5,781 nt of DNA, taken from the NCBI GenBank assembly GCA_003164305.1, contig PLSZ01000117.1, positions 1 to 5,781 on the forward strand. The letters are read 5' to 3'. How positions within the stretch are numbered: the stretch's first letter is position 1; every line of letters starts with the position of its first letter. Origin of the DNA: Acetobacteraceae bacterium (GTDB taxonomy: Bacteria > Pseudomonadota > Alphaproteobacteria > Acetobacterales > Acetobacteraceae). Shown in pieces: positions 1 to 5,714 of the stretch. The notes beneath the pieces were generated by a model, which was given only the letters and a program-made list of their open reading frames with translations, did not search any database and was not told where the DNA came from. The translations under genes were made by a program, and so were the position numbers.

Positions 1-510
1 CTCGATGAGCCGACCAATCATCTGGACATCGACGCCCGCGAGGCTCTGGTCAGGGCGCTGGCGGATTTCGAAGGCGCGGTGCTGCTGATCACGCACGACC
101 CGCATCTCGTGGAGCTGGTCGCGGATCGTTTGTGGCTGGTCGCGGATGGTTCGGTGCGTTCCTTCGATGGCGACCTCGACGATTATCGCGCGTTGCTCGC
201 GGAAAGGGCGCGGCCCGTCGCGAAAGCCGAGCTGGTGGGCCGCAAGGATGACCGACGCGAACGCGCGGCGGCGCGCGCGACGCTGGCGCCGTTGCGGAAG
301 CAGGCGAAAGACGCCGAAGCGTTGCTGGCTGAATTGACCGCCGAACGTGCCGCGATCGAGGCGAAGTTGGCGGATCCGGCTTTGTATTCGCCAGGACGCG
401 CCGGCGACATCGCGGCCGCGACCGCGCGTCTGGCGGCGATCCGCCGGGAGTCGGAAGCGGCGGAATCCGCGTGGCTCGCGGCGGAGGAAGCGCTGGAGGC
501 GGCGTCCTGA
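1..510 (+). CDS. ABC-F family ATPase, YheS-like, C-terminal part (5' truncated by window)
   Basis: The reading frame is open from the first base and ends at TGA 508-510, giving the last 169 residues of a protein whose start lies outside the window. It opens with the Walker B/D-loop signature of the second nucleotide-binding domain, LDEPTNHLD (visible residues 1-9), followed by the H-loop LITHD (29-33). LDEPTNHLD is typical of ABC-F proteins, soluble tandem-ATPase proteins without membrane segments, many of which act on the ribosome. After the ATPase fold comes the FDGDLDDY segment, then a charged, Ala/Glu/Arg-rich helical tail of about 100 residues that should form a coiled coil. The tail pattern (RKDDRR, PLRKQ, KLADPALYS, then an Ala/Glu-rich end) resembles E. 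coli YheS more than Uup or EttA. The ABC-F assignment is firm. The YheS-like subgroup comes from remembered similarity, and substrate or antibiotic-resistance roles cannot be inferred. Confidence 0.95.
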   Translation, partial: LDEPTNHLDIDAREALVRALADFEGAVLLITHDPHLVELVADRLWLVADGSVRSFDGDLDDYRALLAERARPVAKAELVGRKDDRRERAAARATLAPLRKQAKDAEALLAELTAERAAIEAKLADPALYSPGRAGDIAAATARLAAIRRESEAAESAWLAAEEALEAAS

Positions 511-511
511 C

Positions 512-537
512 GGAGCCTTGCGAATCTCGAACGCGCG
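512..537 (+). repeat. Copy 1 of a 26-bp imperfect direct repeat
   Basis: This copy begins just after the ABC-F stop codon. It shares a 16-nt perfect core, gccttgcgaatctcga (515-530), with 958-973. The alignment extends to 26 bp with three mismatches, the 3' side being gcgcg in both copies. The copies are 443 bp apart and in the same orientation. Function is unknown. Confidence 0.6.
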
Positions 538-736
538 GAGTTCCGATCGCCGAACATCGCTCTCCCATCGGGACTTTTCCATCCCATGGGCGGGAATCCC
601 GAACCGCGAATTTTCCGTTCGCGCGATGGATTTATCGAAACTTTCACGATTGATAGACGTTACCTGAGTTGCCGGCATGTATTCATGGACAGAAGGAAAA
701 ATCCTTAAATTGTCACGTCCGGGGCTTGCGCCGGCT

Positions 737-752
737 CATAACATGGGTTATG
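737..752. promoter_or_regulatory. Operator-like dyad CATAAC-n4-GTTATG
   Basis: A perfect 6-bp inverted repeat with a 4-nt spacer lies in the A/T-richer middle of the gene-free region. Its size suits a dimeric regulator site, but no known operator was recognised. It could also be a chance dyad. Confidence 0.25.
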
Positions 753-810
753 GGCATCTATGCTTGACTTAACGGTAGCGGATTCGTCGGGTTCGCGTTG
801 CGGTCCTCAG

Positions 811-839
811 GCGGAATCTTTCTTTTTTAAGGTTTCCGC
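811..839 (+). other. Possible hairpin with a U-rich loop
   Basis: GCGGAA (811-816) pairs with TTCCGC (834-839). Inside it CTT (818-820) can pair with AAG (829-831), leaving a loop TCTTTTTT. The T-run is in the loop, not after the stem, so this is not an ordinary intrinsic terminator. If transcribed it would expose a U-rich loop. It rests on base pairing by eye only. Confidence 0.25.
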
Positions 840-954
840 ACGGATTGGCGCCTGACAGGACACAGCCACAAAAAAATGAGACGCGTTGATACCATCCGTG
901 CGCGCCGCGAGGCCCCGCATGGGTCCGTGTTAACCCAGAGCTATCGAAATACTG

Positions 955-980
955 GGGGCCTTGCGAATCTCGACAGCGCG
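955..980 (+). repeat. Copy 2 of a 26-bp imperfect direct repeat
   Basis: This is the second copy of the repeat at 512-537, with an identical 16-nt core at 958-973. Its 3' end runs into the dyad TCGACA-n5-TGTCGA (970-986), upstream of the coiled-coil protein gene. Chance recurrence of a 16-mer within 450 bp is unlikely, so either a duplication or a shared binding site is plausible. Confidence 0.6.
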
Positions 981-1010
981 TGTCGATCAATATCGCGCGA
1001 ATTCGAATTC
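970..1010. promoter_or_regulatory. Cluster of two palindromic sites upstream of the coiled-coil gene
   Basis: Two perfect dyads sit close together: TCGACA-n5-TGTCGA at 970-986 and the uninterrupted palindrome GAATTCGAATTC at 999-1010. TCGCGCGA (993-1000) between them is also self-complementary. They lie 59-99 bp upstream of the ATG at 1069, a normal place for operator or activator sites. If translation actually began at an upstream TTG (961) they would be coding, but that start lacks a good ribosome site. No regulator was identified. Confidence 0.35.
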
Positions 1011-1068
1011 TGACCGGGTGATCGACTTGACCGAACAGTTAAAACCTCCCGCTGATCAAGGCCATCGT

Positions 1069-1875
1069 ATGAGCCTGGCGCGCGAACAACCGCAATCTTC
1101 CACGACCGCGCCGCCCATGGATGATGCCGAACAGGCAATGCGCCGCGCTCTGGGCCTGTATGGCGATCAGCCGCGGCCGCGTCCCGACACCGACCGCGCG
1201 GAGCCCGCGCAACGCTCCGGTGGCGGTTTCATGCCCGGTGGCGGTTTCACGCAAGGAGTACACCGTCGGCGTTTCGTGCAGGACGGTGAAGTTCCGGTTA
1301 CCGTCGTGCATCCCGGCGGCGGACAGGCCGGACCGACCTCCAGCCGGTTGCAGCGGGTGGAAGCGGCTCTGGCCGTGGAGACAGCGGCGCGCGATCGGGC
1401 CGAGCGGGCCCTGCATGAAGCGCAGGCGGCCGTCCAGGCGTTACAGACCAAGATGGGTCATAACGATCTGGCGAAAGACGAAGCCGTCGCCGCCGCGAAA
1501 CGCCTGCAGGATGAACTCGTTTCATTGAGAGAAGAATTATCCGCCGGCGCCGAACAACTGAAGGAAGCGGAAGCCCGGGCCCACGACGCCGAAGATGAAC
1601 CGCGGACGTTACGCGCCGAACTCGCCGAAGAACGCCGCGCCCGCAAGCTGGCGGAACGGCTGTTGCGCGAGGCCTCCGACGAGCCGGCGCTGATGGCGCT
1701 CGACGCGGCGCCCGAGCCCGCTTCGGTGCACACGCATCGCCCCGGCGCGACGGTGGAGCGGATTCCCGCCCGCCGTGGCCGTCCCCCCGCCGTGCGTGCC
1801 GAACCCGAAGTCGAACCCGAGCCCGTCAAATGGTGGCTACTTCCCGCCAAGACGACAGCGAAACGGCGCCAGTAA
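1069..1875 (+). CDS. Unrecognised coiled-coil protein with AT-hook-like motif and PVKWW C-terminus
   Basis: This 268-aa protein has no enzyme family that I can name. The ATG at 1069 was chosen because AAGG (1058-1061) precedes it by 7 nt. In-frame TTG 961 and GTG 1018 would add 36 or 17 residues that look non-coding. Layout: a short helix, AEQAMRRALGLYG (20-32); a Pro/Arg-rich linker; two GGGF repeats (51-60); a segment HRRRFVQDGEVPVTVV (65-80) that looks conserved and strand-forming; a long Ala/Glu/Arg-rich coiled coil (about 93-203); a basic PARRGRPP motif (233-240) with the RGRP core of AT-hooks; and a Pro/Glu stretch ending in EPVKWW (251-256) plus a basic tail. There is no signal peptide or membrane segment. 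From memory, acetobacterial hypothetical proteins share the FVQDGEVPVTVV and PVKWW pieces. DNA binding is a guess from the RGRP motif. The gene is convergent with holC, 10 bp apart. Confidence 0.8.
   Translation: MSLAREQPQSSTTAPPMDDAEQAMRRALGLYGDQPRPRPDTDRAEPAQRSGGGFMPGGGFTQGVHRRRFVQDGEVPVTVVHPGGGQAGPTSSRLQRVEAALAVETAARDRAERALHEAQAAVQALQTKMGHNDLAKDEAVAAAKRLQDELVSLREELSAGAEQLKEAEARAHDAEDEPRTLRAELAEERRARKLAERLLREASDEPALMALDAAPEPASVHTHRPGATVERIPARRGRPPAVRAEPEVEPEPVKWWLLPAKTTAKRRQ
1217..1249 (+). repeat. Tandem 15-nt repeat encoding GGGF-GGGF
   Basis: ccggtggcggtttca occurs at 1217-1231 and exactly again at 1235-1249 (period 18 nt). It encodes the doubled GGGF(M/T) element inside the coiled-coil protein. 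Identity at the DNA level suggests a recent in-frame duplication in a flexible linker. Confidence 0.6.
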
Positions 1876-1877
1876 TC

Positions 1878-1899
1878 GCGGGAGCTCAACCGCCTTTTT
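1878..1899 (+). terminator. Weak possible terminator for the coiled-coil gene
   Basis: GCGG (1878-1881) can pair with CCGC (1890-1893) around an 8-nt loop, followed by CTTTTT (1894-1899). This is just past the TAA at 1873-1875 and mostly inside the 3' end of holC. A four-pair stem is short for an intrinsic terminator, so the call is tentative. No terminator is evident for the opposing holC transcript. Confidence 0.2.
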
Positions 1900-2332
1900 C
1901 CCAGCCTTTTGGCCCCTGCTTCCAATAAGTCAAAGCGTGTCCGGCGTCCTTCGCGGCGCGCCACCGGTCTCGCGCCGCGGCGACTTTCTCCGCGTCGGTG
2001 CCGTCGAACAGGTCGAACACCCGGTCGAACCCGTCGCGGCGATCGGTGTCCGCGCCGTCCACCAGAAACAAGAACCGCGCTCCGTTCGCGGCCTCCGGCT
2101 CAGTGCTGAGCCAGACAGGCTGCAGATCGGCATCGCCATCCGCCGCCGTGCCGTGAGGCAACCAGGGGGGCTCCGGGCAGGCCCACAACGCGGTGTCCAA
2201 CGCCTTGAGGCGGGCCGCGTCGGGGCATAGCACCAGTGCCCGCTGGCCCGATTGCAAGGTGCGCCCCAACAGCCGCGCCAGAGCCTCGGCCACGCCGGTG
2301 CGGGTCAGATGGTAGAAGCCGGTCTCGACCAC
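1886..2332 (-). CDS. holC: DNA polymerase III subunit chi
   Basis: Chi is an accessory subunit of the polymerase III clamp-loader complex. In E. coli it pairs with psi and contacts single-stranded DNA-binding protein. The 148-aa length is close to E. coli chi (147). Family features visible: N-terminal GFYHLT (5-10), the segment RALVLCPDAARLKALDTALW (31-50), LPHG (58-61), QPVWL (71-75), the FDRVFDLFDG stretch (102-111), and the C-terminal ARDRWRAAKDAGHALTYWKQ (120-139). Translation starts with GTG directly after the TAG of pepA. GAGGG (2337-2341), inside the last pepA codons, is the ribosome site, 4 nt away. The two genes are therefore translationally coupled and very likely one operon. Adjacency to pepA is also seen in E. 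coli (pepA-holC-valS). Here the operon ends at holC, with the next gene convergent. Confidence 0.95.
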   Translation of the reverse strand: MVETGFYHLTRTGVAEALARLLGRTLQSGQRALVLCPDAARLKALDTALWACPEPPWLPHGTAADGDADLQPVWLSTEPEAANGARFLFLVDGADTDRRDGFDRVFDLFDGTDAEKVAAARDRWRAAKDAGHALTYWKQGPKGWEKGG

Positions 2333-2341
2333 CTATCCCTC
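2333..2341 (-). promoter_or_regulatory. holC ribosome site and pepA stop, coupled junction
   Basis: On the minus strand the order is GAGGG, A, TAG (pepA stop), then GTG (holC start). Stop and start codons abut with no spacer and lie in the same reading frame. Ribosomes ending pepA would be placed to restart on holC. Confidence 0.7.
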
Positions 2342-3811
2342 GTAATGCTCCGCCACCAGGCGATCCAGCAGCCGCACGCCGAACGCCGTCGCGCCCTTCG
2401 GCGTGCACGGTCCGTCCTTGCTGCTCCAGGCCATGCCGGCGATGTCCAGATGCGCCCATGGCTTTTTATTCACAAACCGTTGGATGAACTGGGCGGCGGT
2501 AATGGAACCGGCGGGCCGGCCGCCGATGTTTTTCATGTCGGCGATGTCGGAGCGAATTTGCTTGTCGTACGCATCGTCCAGCGGCATGCGCCAGACCTTC
2601 TCCCCGCTCGCGATCCCCGCCGCGGTCAGCTTTTGACTCAGTCCGTCATCGTTACTGAAAAGTCCCGCGTGTTCATGACCGAGACCAATAATGATCGCGC
2701 CGGTCAATGTCGCCAGATCGACCATGATTTTTGGATCGTACTTTTCTTGCGCGTACCAAATGACATCGGCCAGTACAAGGCGTCCTTCGGCGTCGGTATT
2801 GATGACCTCGATCGTCTGTCCCGAGTAACTTTTCACCACGTCGCCGGGCCGCTGCGCGCTGCCGGACGGCATGTTCTCAACCAGCCCGACCAACCCGACC
2901 GCGTCGACTTTCGCCTTACGGCCGGCCAACGCCGCCATCAGGCCGACGACGGTGCCCGCGCCCGCCATGTCCCACTTCATGTCCTCCATGCCGCCGGCGG
3001 GTTTGATGCTGATGCCGCCGGTGTCGAAGGTCACGCCCTTGCCGATGAACGCCACCGGCTTCTCCCTGGTCTTCTTGCCGTTGCCCGCGCCGTTCCATTG
3101 CATGACCACCATGCGCGGCTCATTCACGCTGCCCTGTGCCACGCCCAGAAGAGCGCCGAACCCCAACTTTTGCATTTCCTTTGGGCCGAACACATCGACC
3201 TTCAGCCCAAGCGACGTCAACTTCTTGCAGCGTTCCGCCATTTCCGCCGGATTCAGAACATTCGGCGGCTCGCTGACCAGGTCGCGGGTGAGGAACACGC
3301 CCTCGGCCACCGCTTTATTACGGTCCCACGCGGCGCGCGCCTTGGCGGCGTCGCCAGTCAGGATCGAGAGCTTTGTGAGTTTCGGCTTGTCATCGGCCTT
3401 TTCCTTGGTGCGGTAGCGATCGAACCGATAGGCCTTCAACACGGCGCCCAACGCCACGTCGGCGGCCTGCGCCGGCGTCAGCGTGCCGGTGGCGACCGCG
3501 GCACCGGCCTCGCGCGATAACGCCGCCACCGCGGCGCCGCCGGCTTCATTCAGGATGCGATCCGTCAGTTCGGCCGGCTTGCCCAGTCCGACAACGATCA
3601 CGCGGGAGAGGCCGGCGCCAGGCGCCAGGATGCTGACGCTCTTGCCTTTGGCGGCTTTGAAGTCGGCGACTTCCAGCGCGCGGGCGATCGCCCCGCCCGT
3701 CGCCTCATCGGCTTGTTGCCACAACCCGGATGGCTTTTCGCCTTCATGCGCGAGCAGCACCAGCGCGCCGGATTTGGGCAATGACGGCCTGACGAAGGCG
3801 ATGTCGAGCAT
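2333..3811 (-). CDS. pepA: Leucyl aminopeptidase (cytosol aminopeptidase, M17 family)
   Basis: This two-metal enzyme removes N-terminal residues, with a preference for leucine, from peptides in the cytoplasm. The 492-aa protein is near the 503 aa of E. coli PepA. The variable N-terminal macrodomain-like part covers about 1-160 and the catalytic domain about 165-490. Active-site residues are all present and sit at a constant 12-residue offset from E. coli PepA: metal ligands K258, D263 (in GKGVTFDTGG), D281, D340 and E342, and catalytic K270 and R344. The family signature NTDAEGRL is at 338-345. The ATG at 3809-3811 is preceded by AGGA very close (2 nt) and a G-run about 10 nt upstream, so the start is reasonable but not decided by the ribosome site. 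It is the first gene of the pepA-holC operon and divergent from the tsaC-like gene. E. coli PepA is also a DNA-binding recombination accessory (XerB), but nothing here tests that role. Confidence 0.97.
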   Translation of the reverse strand: MLDIAFVRPSLPKSGALVLLAHEGEKPSGLWQQADEATGGAIARALEVADFKAAKGKSVSILAPGAGLSRVIVVGLGKPAELTDRILNEAGGAAVAALSREAGAAVATGTLTPAQAADVALGAVLKAYRFDRYRTKEKADDKPKLTKLSILTGDAAKARAAWDRNKAVAEGVFLTRDLVSEPPNVLNPAEMAERCKKLTSLGLKVDVFGPKEMQKLGFGALLGVAQGSVNEPRMVVMQWNGAGNGKKTREKPVAFIGKGVTFDTGGISIKPAGGMEDMKWDMAGAGTVVGLMAALAGRKAKVDAVGLVGLVENMPSGSAQRPGDVVKSYSGQTIEVINTDAEGRLVLADVIWYAQEKYDPKIMVDLATLTGAIIIGLGHEHAGLFSNDDGLSQKLTAAGIASGEKVWRMPLDDAYDKQIRSDIADMKNIGGRPAGSITAAQFIQRFVNKKPWAHLDIAGMAWSSKDGPCTPKGATAFGVRLLDRLVAEHYEG

Positions 3812-3870
3812 GATCCTGTGACCCCCCTGAGTTCCGCCGGCGACAATAGCCCGGTGACGGGGGCTTTGCC
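3812..3870. promoter_or_regulatory. Divergent intergenic region between pepA and the TC-AMP synthase gene
   Basis: Only 59 bp separate the two start codons (89 bp if the tsaC-like gene begins at ATG 3901), so promoters for both directions must overlap or extend into the genes. No strong -35/-10 pair was found. AGCCC (3848-3852) can pair with GGGCT (3861-3865), forming a small hairpin that covers the G-run preceding ATG 3871. That could limit initiation there. Confidence 0.4.
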
Positions 3871-4872
3871 ATGGCCGGAGAGGCGGCTATTCGCACATCG
3901 ATGACAGAGATTTTGCCCGCCAACCCGGACGGTATCGTGCGCGCGGCGGAATTGTTGCGCGCCGGTTCGCTCGTCGCGTTCGGAACCGAAACGGTTTACG
4001 GGCTGGGTGGCGACGCGACCAACGCGACCGCCGTGGCGAGCATTTTCGCCGCCAAGGGACGCCCCAGGTTTAACCCGCTGATCAGTCATTACCCCGCCGA
4101 CGTCGCGGCGTTCGAAGACGTTGTCGCAAGCTCCGTCGCGCGTCGTCTGGCCGATGCCTTCTGGCCGGGGCCGCTCACTTTGGTGCTGCCGAGAAAGGCC
4201 GGTTCACATGTGTCGCTGATCGCGGCGGCGGGATTGGACACGCTGGCGGTACGGATTCCGGCGCAACGCGACGCGCTGCTGTTGCTGGCGGCGGTGAACC
4301 GCCCGGTCGCCGCGCCGTCGGCCAATCGCTCGGGACAGGTCAGCCCGACCACGGCGGCGCATGTGCTGGAGGGTTTGCGAGGACGGATCGCGGCGGTACT
4401 CGACAGTGGTCCGTGCGCTGTCGGCGTGGAATCCACGGTGCTCGATTTAAGTGGCGCGCGGCCGGTTTTGCTGCGGCCAGGCGGGGTAACCGCGGAAGCG
4501 ATCGAGGCGATCGTCGGGCCGATTGAAACCGGGGCTCCTCCAGCCGCGACGGATGTCGTGCGATCGCCGGGCCAGTTGGCCTCGCATTACGCGCCGTCGT
4601 TGCCGGTGCGGATGGATGCGCGCGATGTCGCGCCGGACGAGGCGTTGCTGGCGTTCGGACCGCCCTGTCAGGGTGCCGGCCTGGTCTATCAACTCAGCGA
4701 AACCGCCGAACTGGTGCAGGCCGCCGCGCGGTTGTTCGATGGGTTGCGCTGGTTGGACGCGGAGGGCACGCGCCGGGGCCTGCACAATATCGCTGTCATG
4801 CCGGTACCGGAACGAGGCCTCGGCCGAGCGCTTAATGACCGGCTGCGCCGCGCCGCCGCCCCGCGCGGCTGA
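3871..4872 (+). CDS. tsaC: L-threonylcarbamoyladenylate synthase, Sua5-type long form
   Basis: The enzyme makes threonylcarbamoyl-AMP from threonine, bicarbonate and ATP. TsaD, with TsaB and TsaE, then uses it to form t6A at position 37 of ANN-decoding tRNAs. The YrdC/TsaC fold spans about 12-215: FGTETVYGLG (37-46), the KGR element (K62, R64) in AAKGRPRFNPL, the PSAN motif (S150, N152), GVESTVLDL (185-193) and LRPGG (201-205). The linker RSPGQLASHYAP (231-242) and a C-terminal domain ending in IAVMPVPERGLGRALNDRL mark the longer Sua5 form, 333 aa, rather than the roughly 190-aa E. coli TsaC. Start choice is uncertain. ATG 3871 has a poor G-run 7 nt upstream, whereas ATG 3901 gives MTEILPAN, which looks like the usual family N-terminus but has no ribosome site at normal spacing. 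The SDR gene follows after 59 bp on the same strand. Confidence 0.93.
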   Translation: MAGEAAIRTSMTEILPANPDGIVRAAELLRAGSLVAFGTETVYGLGGDATNATAVASIFAAKGRPRFNPLISHYPADVAAFEDVVASSVARRLADAFWPGPLTLVLPRKAGSHVSLIAAAGLDTLAVRIPAQRDALLLLAAVNRPVAAPSANRSGQVSPTTAAHVLEGLRGRIAAVLDSGPCAVGVESTVLDLSGARPVLLRPGGVTAEAIEAIVGPIETGAPPAATDVVRSPGQLASHYAPSLPVRMDARDVAPDEALLAFGPPCQGAGLVYQLSETAELVQAAARLFDGLRWLDAEGTRRGLHNIAVMPVPERGLGRALNDRLRRAAAPRG

Positions 4873-4921
4873 GGTTTGCGAACCGAGCGCATCCGGCGGA
4901 AGATCGGCGGAGAAGCAGGAT

Positions 4922-4926
4922 GGAGG
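4922..4926 (+). promoter_or_regulatory. Strong Shine-Dalgarno that fixes the SDR start
   Basis: GGAGG is followed by AAACA and then ATG at 4932, an optimal 5-nt spacing. An in-frame ATG at 4920 lies upstream of this site and would add only MEET. The Shine-Dalgarno overlaps that extra stretch, so 4932 is the better start. Confidence 0.8.
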
Positions 4927-4931
4927 AAACA

Positions 4932-5672
4932 ATGCGCCTGAAAGATAAAGTCGCCATTATCAGCGGTGGCGCGCATGGCATGGGCGAGTGCGAGGCACGG
5001 CTGTTCGCGCGCGAGGGCGCGACGGTGGTCATCGCCGACGTGATCAGCGAAGGGGAGGCGGTGGCCGCCGACATCGGCGCCGGCCAGGGCCGCGCCCGTT
5101 TCATTCGCTGCGACGTCACGTCGGAAACAGACTGGAAGCATGTCATCACCGAAACGATGCGGGAATTCGGCCGGCTGGATATCCTGGTCAACAATGCCGG
5201 TATCAGCGGCAGTTCGGTGGGCGATCACGACGATCTGGCGGGCTGGAAGAAGTTGCTGGACATCAACGCGACCGGCGTTTTCCTCGGCACGAAACTGGCG
5301 GCGGCGGAGATGGTGAAGGCGGGCCGCGGTTCGATCGTGAACATTTCCTCGATCATGGGGTTCGTCGCGAACGCCGAGGGACATCCTGGATATTCGGCGT
5401 CGAAAGGCGCCGTGCGGCTTTACACCAAAGCCGCGGCCTGCCGGTACGGGCCGCATGGCGTGCGGGTGAACTCGGTCCATCCGGGGTATCTGCCGCCGAT
5501 GTTGAACGCGACCAACCAGGGGCTGCGGGCGTCGAAGATCGAGGCGACGCCGTTGCGCCGGTTGGGCGAAGCGATCGATGTCGCCAACGGCGTGCTGTTC
5601 CTGGCCTCGGACGATGCGTCGTTCATCACGGGAACGGAACTGGTGATCGACGGCGGCTTCCTGGCGCAGTGA
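4932..5672 (+). CDS. SDR family NAD(P)-dependent oxidoreductase (classical short-chain dehydrogenase)
   Basis: This 246-aa protein is a typical classical SDR with one Rossmann domain. Seen in order: the cofactor glycine motif SGGAHGMG (11-18, with Ser replacing the usual Thr); Asp36 at the end of beta-2, which normally favours NAD(H) over NADP(H); CDV (60-62); NNAG (87-90); the helix-4 Asn in DINATG (N112); catalytic Ser in NISS (S140); YSASK with Y154 and K158; and HPG (183-185). The catalytic tetrad N-S-Y-K is complete, so it should be active. The C-terminus, ITGTELVIDGGF, is the usual SDR ending. The substrate cannot be told. It resembles alcohol/steroid-type members (cyclopentanol or 3-alpha/20-beta-hydroxysteroid dehydrogenases), and a generic FabG-like or glucose 1-dehydrogenase label would be overcalling. 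The gene lies 59 bp behind the tsaC-like gene, so it may share its transcript. A hairpin follows its stop. Confidence 0.95.
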   Translation: MRLKDKVAIISGGAHGMGECEARLFAREGATVVIADVISEGEAVAADIGAGQGRARFIRCDVTSETDWKHVITETMREFGRLDILVNNAGISGSSVGDHDDLAGWKKLLDINATGVFLGTKLAAAEMVKAGRGSIVNISSIMGFVANAEGHPGYSASKGAVRLYTKAAACRYGPHGVRVNSVHPGYLPPMLNATNQGLRASKIEATPLRRLGEAIDVANGVLFLASDDASFITGTELVIDGGFLAQ

Positions 5673-5685
5673 AGGCACGTCGGTC

Positions 5686-5714
5686 GCGATGGTCCGGTTC
5701 GTCCGGACCATCGC
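5686..5714 (+). terminator. Hairpin after the SDR gene, possible (bidirectional) terminator
   Basis: GCGATGGTCCGG (5686-5697) and CCGGACCATCGC (5703-5714) form a perfect 12-bp stem with loop TTCGT, starting 14 nt after the SDR stop. There is no T-run on either side, so it is not a canonical intrinsic terminator. The position and stem strength still suggest transcript termination or 3'-end protection. Confidence 0.5.

Larger units (their letters stand above)
511..1068. other. Long gene-free region between the ABC-F gene and the coiled-coil protein gene
   Basis: About 560 bp carry no convincing gene on either strand. Overlapping open frames here are short, arginine/proline-rich shadows. The stretch from about 630 to 1050 is visibly richer in A/T than the flanking genes, with short A and T runs (697-701, 823-828, 871-876), as expected for a regulatory region. 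It contains two copies of a 26-bp imperfect direct repeat (512-537, 955-980), dyads at 737-752 and 970-986, a 12-bp palindrome at 999-1010, a possible hairpin at 811-839, and five GANTC sites (522, 594, 781, 814, 965). No strong terminator with a T-tract follows the ABC-F stop. A weak 6-bp inverted repeat (605-610 with 618-623) is the nearest candidate. No promoter with good -35 and -10 boxes could be picked by eye. Confidence 0.7.

Noticed and set aside
677..772. 31-codon plus-strand open frame starting MYSWTEGKILKL, ending at TAA
   Set aside because: There is no good ribosome site before its ATG, no recognisable motif, and it is short enough to arise by chance. It is not reported as a gene, although it overlaps the dyad at 737-752.
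764..792. TTGACT as a possible -35 promoter box
   Set aside because: No acceptable -10 hexamer is found at 16-18 nt spacing in the GC-rich sequence that follows.
769..990. 73-codon minus-strand open frame in the gene-free region
   Set aside because: The translation has no family resemblance, ends in an Arg-rich low-complexity stretch, and has no supporting ribosome site or context.
961..1068. N-terminal extension of the coiled-coil protein from TTG 961 or GTG 1018
   Set aside because: Both starts lack a convincing ribosome site, the added residues are unremarkable, and the stretch carries repeats and palindromes typical of regulatory DNA. ATG 1069 has AAGG at good spacing.
2252..3520. 422-codon plus-strand open frame opposite pepA and holC
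   Set aside because: It is the antisense shadow of two firmly identified genes. Its His/Arg/Leu-rich translation has no domain and mirrors pepA codon bias.
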